Of a stretch of DNA of 22,511 nucleotides, positions 15,851 to 22,511 are shown piece after piece (positions within the stretch are counted from its first letter, which is position 1; each line of letters begins with the position of its first letter). A program made the position numbers and the translations under genes. Under the pieces are notes generated by a model, which made no database searches, was not told where the DNA came from, and was given only the letters and a program-made list of their open reading frames with translations. Source of the stretch: Cylindrodendrum hubeiense (lineage: Eukaryota; Ascomycota; Sordariomycetes; Hypocreales; Nectriaceae); the NCBI GenBank assembly GCA_014621425.1, contig JAANBB010000568.1, positions 1-22,511 of the forward strand, read 5' to 3'.

Positions 15851-18800
15851 ATGAACTCATCCACGCCCGAATGCGCGCCCTCTGCGGACAATGCCTTCGG
15901 CCCCATGATCGGCGTCGAATGTCGCCAGGGATTCGATTTCACCGTCACATTTGAGCAATCCATCCTCGTTGTACTTCCCGCCTCTCTTCTTATCCTCGCA
16001 GCGCCTCTTCGTCTGTTCCATCTCCGCAACGCTCCCGTCAAAGTCGCTGGCCACCGCCTCCGACACCTCAAGCTGGTCAGTTGTAGCGCCCCCCATCACC
16101 GTATTCCACTCTCGATCAAGGGGAGTCGAGATTAACAGACAGAACCCAACAGGCTGCCATCGCCGTTTTGGCCGCCCTTCATCTTGCGCTTGTGGTCCTC
16201 TGGGCTGTGCGCCCTCCAGGTGCCCATTTTAGTCGTGTGTCTGTCGCTGCTGCATGTGTGTCTTTTGCCTCGAGTCTGATGTGCTGCGTCCTCTCTTATG
16301 CCGAACATGCCAAATCGCCGCGTCCATCCTCCCTACTAAATGCCTTCCTCTTCGTATCCCTGCTGCTAGACGCGGCGCTGCTCCGCACACTGTGGTTGTT
16401 GCCCCCCGCCATCATGCATGCCTCCATCCCGGCCGTCTTCGCGGCTACCTTCTCTCTCAAGGCTGTACTCCTTGTCCTCGAGGCATGGAACAAGTCCTCG
16501 TACCTCGTCGCCGGCGCGGGACCGTACGCGCCGGAGGTCACGGCCGGCCTATACGCCCGGGCTGTCTTTGCGTGGGTCACACCTCTGCTGCAAACCGGCT
16601 TTCGGAGGCTATTGGAGCCGGCGGATCTGTTTACGCTGGATGAAGATATGGGTGCGGCGGACTTGGCAGGGAGTTTTCGGTGGCATTGGCAAAAAGGTTC
16701 GGTTTGTCTCTTATATAGATCCTCCCATATTATTACAATCGCCCTTAAACCCGTGATGTCCTCGTACTAAAGGTTTGCTCAGCAACATCGTCAAAACGCA
16801 AGCACCACCTCATCCGGTGCTGCATCGTTACCTTGCGGTGGCCTCTGGTCGCCGTCATCCTCCCACGACTCGCGCTCTTGGCCTTCACCGTCTGCCAGCC
16901 CCTCGCCCTAAATCGCTTTCTCATTTTCCTCGACGACCCAACTCAGCCCGTCACCATTGGGCACAGCCTTATCGCCGCCTACGCATTCATATACTTTGGG
17001 ATTGCTGTTACGCAAGCCCTCTACTGGCATCGCAATGGTCGCTCCATTACCATGTTACGAGGAGTCTTAGTCTCAGCCATCTTTTCGAAGGCTACCGAGA
17101 TTAGTCTTACTGCAACAGATGATTCTGCAGCTGTTACTCTCATGTCATCCGATGTAAGTCACTATTTTAGCCGACGGTTTTTTCCCCAAGCTAATTAGTA
17201 TATAGGTCGAAGTCATTGTCCGGGCCATTAAGGAGATTCATGAATTCTGGGCAAACGTCATTCAGATTTCCATTGCCACCTGGTTACTGAGCATCCAAAT
17301 TGGGTACGCCGCCTCAGGTCCAATCATCGTCTCTTTCGTTGCCCTTCTTGGGACAATGGGGGTTGCGCCTCTTGCAAAAAAGTACCAAATTGCTTGGTTA
17401 GAAAAGACGCAAAAGCGAGTTGGTAAGTACAGTCCATATATCCACGATGACTGTGAAATATTAAATCTCCCAGGGATCACCTCCGCCATGATTGGTCATA
17501 TCAAGAGTATCAAAATGTCTGGTTTAACCCAGAGGCTCTCCGATACCATCGCAAATCTTCGTGTCGAGGAGATCATGGCTTCTCGGCCCTTCCGCATTGT
17601 CGGAAGTATCACCTCTTCGATTGCACAAGTCCCTCTCCTTCTCTCACCTGCAGTAGCCTTTGCCATGTTTCAAGGCGTTGCTGCAGAGTCCAACCGAACA
17701 CTTGACGCAACAAGAATGTTCTCTGCTCTCTCGCTTATTATACTTTTAGCTCAGCCTCTCTTCTGGATGTTTGAAGTCGTCCTCGATATGAGTGCCGCTT
17801 TTGGTGCTTTTGAAAGGATTGAGAAATTTCTTGCCCAAGATTCACGTCAAGAGTATCGCCAAGTCCACTCACAAGTTTTATCTGAGAGACCTCGTGAGCA
17901 TGATTCAGAGGAAATTGAACTACAAGTCCTTAGACACAACACTGCGCCCTCCCCAATTAGCAGGATCTCAGCAGATTTCGCCATCGATGTTCGAGAGGCC
18001 AATTTTGCTTGGTCAGAGGAGCGGAAGGTTCTCCAGGACATCACCTTTACAGTCAGGCGCAGTCAGTTTATTCTATTACTTGGACCCGTCGCATCTGGAA
18101 AGAGCACTCTCTTGAAGGGGATACTCGGAGAAGTTCCAAATACCACAGGTAGGATTAGTCTGGCTAGTGAAAGACTCTCCTGGTGCGATCAAACACCCTG
18201 GCTCTTGGTATGTAACAAGTGCTCTGACCATTAACTACCCCAGCTAACTAAGCAGAACAAATCCATCCGAGAAAATATTATTGGATATTCTCGATTTGAT
18301 CCCAGCTTCTACGATCTCGTTGTCAAGTCTTGTGATCTTGGAAACGACTTCAAACAACTGTCTGAGGGCGACCTGACAGTTATTGGAAGTAAAGGCATTG
18401 CTCTCAGTGGTGGACAAAAGCAACGAGTCGTAAGTCCTACAGATCAGTTGTCCGATTGGTACTAATTAAATCTAGGCATTGGCTAGGGCAGTGTACTCCA
18501 GGCCTCAGATTGCCTTATTTGATGATGTCTTCAGCGGTTTGGACAACCACACTGCGCAGCGTGTCTTCAAGAATGTATTTCATGAAAGCGGGCTGCTCAG
18601 AAAGCTCGGCACTACAGTTATACTTGCAACCCAGTCAGGTACATACCCTGACGGAGAACTCTTATTTATCACTAACACATCTTTAGTAAGTTTCCTGTCA
18701 TCGGCCGACTTAATACTATGCCTCGAAGGGGATGGGAAGCTCTCTGAACAAGGGACCTTCGATTTTCTCCGCAATTCTGGAGGTTATATGCAGACTCTCA

Positions 18801-21061
18801 TCAAAGACAGCCCTGGTTCTGGATGCTCTGATCATGGAGATTACATTGAGCCGGTTGAAGACATCAACGCTACAGCAGCCGACTCCAATGCCAAGCCCGT
18901 TGAGAACAAAGCCTTGGATAAGCGCCGGCAACTCGGTGACAAAACAGTCTACGGCTATTACTTTGGAAGTATAGGGTATTTCTTTGTTTGCATCCTGATT
19001 ATGCTGGAGATTGTGTGGGCGTTCTTGGAGAGTTTTCCCAGTTCGTTTTCCACCTACCCTAAACACTGCGCGTGAACCCAAGTATCTAACATATCTTCAG
19101 CTGTGTGGCTCAAATTCTGGACAGATGCAAATTCAGAGGGTAAAGACGGGCGGAGCGGTTACTATCTTGGCATTTATGCTGCGCTGCAGGCAATAGGCGT
19201 TGTTTGGTTCGCGATACTGATCTGGTGAGAGCCCTAAGCCGCGTGGGCTGTAGTTTAAACTGACAGCAAGATAGGTTTGTTCTCGTGCGCATCGCGGCCA
19301 AGTCCGGGATATCTCTTCACCACAAACTGCTTTGGACGGTGATGAGGTTCGTCTTATTGCTAGAGCCGAATTAATAATTTACTGATTTCTATAGGGCACC
19401 GCTATCATTGTTTACGACAACAGACCTCGGATCTATCACAACGAGGTATTTCCCTCTCATTGGTGCCTCCTAGATATATTTAATCTAAGATATCCAACAG
19501 GTTCTCTCAAGATATTGGAATGGTTGATAACCATCTCCCTCTCGGTCTCGTCGTTACACTTGCTAGTGTGTAACCCCGTTATTACCCAAACCCACCCCTA
19601 TCTAACACCCCAACAGGCTTCTTCGGTGTCATCGCAAAGGCTGGGCTGCTCGCCGCCTCCTCGTACTATGTCGCCGTCGCCTTCCCCTTCCTCTTCGCTC
19701 TCTACTTCTACCTCCAGCGTGGCTACCTCCGTACCTCACGTCAACTCCGTCTCCTCGACCTCGAAGAGAAAGCCCCCGTCTACACCCAGTTCTTAGAGAC
19801 CCTCGGCGGCCTAGCGACTCTTCGAGCCTTTGGCTGGGCACCCGCAGCCATCGAAGCTAACCACCTCCTCGTTGATCGATCCCAACGTCCGTTCTACCTG
19901 CTTATAATGGTACAGCGCTGGCTAGTCCTTGTGTTGGACATGACGACCGCGGCACTTGCGCTCTTGGTGGTGGGGTTTGCTGTCATGCTTCGCGGCAACG
20001 TAGATGTGGGACTGACGGGTGTCTCGCTGGTGCAGCTTATCGGCCTTAGCGAGACCCTCAACATGCTCATTCAGTTTTGGACGTCGATAGAGACCTCGAT
20101 TGGAGCCGTGGCGCGGATTAAGCAGTTTGAAGAAAACACAGGGGAGGAGAATCTGCCTGGCGAGACCCGAGAACCGCCGATGGCGTGGCCGGACAGAGGT
20201 GATATACAAATCAAGGGCTTATCAGCCTCATATCAAGGCAAGGAAGATGTCAAGGTGCTTGATGGAATCAGTCTTGACATCGAAGCGGGCGAGAAGATTG
20301 GCATTTGCGGCCGAACCGGGAGGTGAGTAACCCCTTGAAGTGACTATCATCTCGACAATCTACAGCTAATCTGAAGCGGGAAATCCTCCCTAATCCTCAC
20401 AATTCTGGGCCTTCTAGACCCCTCCCCCGGTACCATCACCGTAGATGGCCTAACTCTAGCCTCTCTCCCACGAGAGACGATCCGTACACGATTCATAGCT
20501 ATCACACAGGACCAGTTTGTCCTCCCCGGTACGGTTCGCCAGAACATCGATCCATTCAACAACTGCTCCACGTCGGGCATCGTCGATGCGCTCCGCCTCG
20601 TCTGCCTCTGGGATACGATCGAGCATAACGGGGGTCTGGATGCGCCGTTCGAGGAGGATATATTGAGCCATGGACAGAAGCAGCTGTTTTTTCTGGCGAG
20701 AGCGGTGCTCAGGAAGACGGTTGGGAGGGTGGTGCTCTTGGACGAAGCGACGAGCAGGTAAGCCCACATGTTTCTATATATGATGATTTACGATGGAAGA
20801 AGGTACTGACGACAGAGCAGCGTGGATCAAAAGACGGAGGAGATTGTGAAGAGGGTTGTTGAGACCCAGTTCAGACAGCACACTGTCATATCTATCGCCC
20901 ACCGTCTAGACACGATTGTTGACTTCGACCGTGTTATCGTCATGGAGAAAGGCTGCATTGTTGAAGTAGGCAAACCGACACAGCTTCTCGCATCAGCGAG
21001 CAAGTTTAAGGCGCTTTGGGATGCCAGCCTCGGGTTGGGAAACCAGATTAAGCAGATCTAG
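15851..21061 (+). CDS. ABCC (MRP)-type full ABC transporter, 15 exons
   Basis: Exons: 15851..16075, 16153..16696, 16783..17153, 17206..17422, 17474..18207, 18256..18429, 18476..18638, 18687..19040, 19101..19224, 19275..19346, 19395..19445, 19501..19565, 19617..20322, 20377..20757, 20821..21061. They sum to 4422 bases and encode 1473 residues, the usual size for fungal ABCC pumps. The order is an extra N-terminal membrane domain (C..FGPMIGVECRQGFDF start), TMD1, NBD1, TMD2, NBD2. NBD1: Walker A GPVASGKST (656 to 664), signature LSGGQ (747 to 751), Walker B IALFDDVFSGLD (767 to 778). NBD2: Walker A GRTGSGKSS (about 1263 to 1271), signature LSHGQ (1363 to 1367), Walker B VVLLDE (1385 to 1390), H-loop IAHRL (H1421). 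NBD1 has Asp where NBD2 has the catalytic Glu, the normal ABCC asymmetry. The intron at 16697 to 16782 has a weak donor (GTTCGG) and is the least certain; the alternative 16702 to 16772 also keeps frame. The likely role is export of drugs or secondary metabolites at the plasma or vacuolar membrane. The substrate is unknown. Confidence 0.94.
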
Positions 21062-21143
21062 GATAGAAATGGGAAGATACACCATGAATTTCTTACGGTG
21101 TTCAGCTCATCTATAGGGGCATCATTTATCACAGATCAACAGT

Positions 21144-22511
21144 CTAGGCGGCTAACTCGTCCCTCTCAACAACAACAAATCTACCCTGGCCAGCCCTCAT
21201 AGTCCTAATATGTCTTTCAATATTCTTGGCCAGGTCGATAGTCTCCCTGTAGCATGCTCTCTCAGACGGAAGTGCGTCATCACCTAGCTTCAATCCTGTG
21301 TGGAGTCGTAGCTCGGTGATCTTGCCCCAGTTGGTGACCCAATCGACATGGTCATGATCAGACTCAGCCAAGAGGGCCATGAACCACGGCGTACAGCCTG
21401 TGAGGTCCAGAAACTCAAGTGCGTACAGGTTCTTACTCAACAGACGCAGGACGAGCAGGGCTTCGCTCCAATCGTGATCGATGGAATGCGAGTAAAGATT
21501 GGTCCCGCCATACGGGATGTTCCCCTGGGGAGAAGTGACGGAATATTGGCGGCCCCCGCCGATGAGACACGGGTCGGGCCAATAAGCGAGGCTCAGATGG
21601 GTGAGGGAGGTGAGCCTGGAGGACAATCCGATGAGCTGTTTCCAGGACGCAGATGAGGCATGGTGGGGATTTAGAGCGAGTGACAGGTGGGTGAGGTTCG
21701 GCAGAAGCGTTCGGGAAGGGCCCATAACGGTCTCGGGTGCATCCCAAGAATCCTGGAGCTCCGTCGAATCGCCATTAATTGTCGGGAAAAGTAGATCGCC
21801 GAGATCCTTCAACCTGAGGGAACGGCAGATGGAGCCGGACAGGTCGAGGTAGTTCACCTCGCCATTGGAGATGGCCAAGGCCTCCAATTCATTCTCCTCA
21901 AACGTATCCGGAGGCGGTAATAAAATCGCCTTGAGATCGCTCAGAGAAATACCATCTTCGCTGGCAATGCCAACAAAGCGTATCAATGCCGCCTTGAGAT
22001 GATTGGGGACGAAGTAGAGATGATACTGATTGTACACGCGATGGAACGCCCAATCATACGCCAGCTTCTGCAGCACAATGTCTATGAGACTCCCTCGCGC
22101 AGGGAGATAGGTCCCAGGCAAGCTCGTGTCAGCCAGAGACAGGCTCAATCGCGCCGTGTCCGACGAGGCGCCAGAGTCAGCATCGTCCGTCAGGGTACGG
22201 GAGACCCAGCTCCGAGGGGGAGGGGGTCCGGCGGGAAGTCTCCTGCCATTGTCATCGAACCTTTGGCGAACAGGGCGTCGGGGAGGGGGCGCAGGGGTCT
22301 CGGGGATCTGGAGAATCTCCCTGATGGCAGGAGGAACGCTCGGGGCGGTTGCAGGATGGGCGGACTGGGCGGCAGCGGTTGGTCCGATCCAAGTACGACG
22401 CAGGTTTGCTAGCAGCTCGTTGACGCTCCTCTGGGGCCTGTCTGCTGAGCACGGCTTGTGAGACTCTGGCGGCCACGAGGTTGGAGGTAGGAGGGCTGGA
22501 GGGGGGGTCTC
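21144..22511 (-). CDS. Fungal protein with Pro-rich N-terminal region and leucine-rich segments, 5' end outside the window
   Basis: The frame is open from the stop at 21144 to the window edge (456 codons including the stop) with no in-frame ATG, so the start lies beyond 22511. The available part begins with a Pro-rich low-complexity region holding SVNELLANLRRT, VPPAIREILQIPETPAPPPR and NGRRLPAGPPPPRSWV. A globular part follows with SLIDIVLQKLAYDWAFHRVY and a series of leucine-rich segments: LPNLTHLSLALNP, LTSLTHLSLAYWPD and LYALEFLDLTGC. I recall this Pro-rich plus LRR-like layout as a conserved protein of Eurotiomycetes that some databases label tafazzin. I see no acyltransferase H-x4-D motif to support that name, so no function is given. 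The leucine-rich segments suggest a protein-binding surface, which is inference. It lies 82 bases downstream of the convergent ABCC gene. Confidence 0.8.
   Translation of the reverse strand, partial: ETPPPALLPPTSWPPESHKPCSADRPQRSVNELLANLRRTWIGPTAAAQSAHPATAPSVPPAIREILQIPETPAPPPRRPVRQRFDDNGRRLPAGPPPPRSWVSRTLTDDADSGASSDTARLSLSLADTSLPGTYLPARGSLIDIVLQKLAYDWAFHRVYNQYHLYFVPNHLKAALIRFVGIASEDGISLSDLKAILLPPPDTFEENELEALAISNGEVNYLDLSGSICRSLRLKDLGDLLFPTINGDSTELQDSWDAPETVMGPSRTLLPNLTHLSLALNPHHASSASWKQLIGLSSRLTSLTHLSLAYWPDPCLIGGGRQYSVTSPQGNIPYGGTNLYSHSIDHDWSEALLVLRLLSKNLYALEFLDLTGCTPWFMALLAESDHDHVDWVTNWGKITELRLHTGLKLGDDALPSERACYRETIDLAKNIERHIRTMRAGQGRFVVVERDELAA

Noticed and set aside
16697..16782. Apparent frameshift in the ABCC gene after the N-terminal membrane domain
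   Set aside because: A GT..AG intron with a TACTAA-type branch site about 12 bases before the acceptor restores the family sequence in frame, so no frameshift is needed.
15851..21061. Reading the ABCC exporter as part of a secondary-metabolite cluster
   Set aside because: No polyketide synthase, peptide synthetase, terpene synthase, P450 or cluster regulator is visible in the window; the neighbours are housekeeping or unrelated.
1..22511. CRISPR array, tRNA or rRNA genes, or an intact transposon
   Set aside because: No regularly spaced repeats, cloverleaf pattern, rRNA-like block, transposase or terminal inverted repeat pair could be seen by eye on either strand.

Overview
The window looks like nuclear DNA of a filamentous ascomycete, probably a Eurotiomycete of the Aspergillus/Penicillium type. 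This is inference from gene families, from short introns (46 to 86 bases) with GT..AG ends and CTAAC-like branch sites, from CT-rich promoters and CCAAT boxes, and from genes lying on both strands without operons. No tRNA, rRNA, CRISPR array, plasmid feature or intact transposon was seen.

Layout, left to right. A Spo7-like membrane protein (+) and a GNAT acetyltransferase (+) are followed by a convergent GT31/fringe-like glycosyltransferase (-). A 1 kb spacer with small tandem repeats leads to a fungal SLATT-domain gene (-) broken by one in-frame amber codon. After another spacer come the tRNA m2,2G26 methyltransferase trm1 (+), with two in-frame starts, and a lipid-kinase-like (DAGK/sphingosine kinase fold) gene (+). 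That gene meets a five-exon ABC-F ATPase (-) tail to tail. A gene-poor 2.4 kb stretch then separates the ABC-F gene from a 15-exon ABCC-type full transporter (+). The right edge holds the 3' part of a fungal protein with a Pro-rich N-terminal region and leucine-rich segments (-), cut by the window end.

Functionally this is mostly housekeeping: ER/nuclear-envelope lipid control (Spo7), tRNA modification (Trm1) and translation-linked ABC-F. Mixed in are accessory genes: the SLATT relic, the ABCC exporter and the GT31 protein. I see no biosynthetic cluster around the ABCC exporter and no defence operon around the SLATT gene.

The splice models for the two ABC genes were built by hand. Both give exon totals divisible by three (2217 and 4422 bases) and restore all ABC motifs. 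The most interesting points are the amber-split SLATT effector, the GT31 protein whose DDD metal motif reads DDK, the two-start arrangement of trm1, the divergent catalytic loop of the lipid-kinase-like protein, and two stop-free 3n introns in the ABCC gene. I did not find a clearly new multi-gene system.
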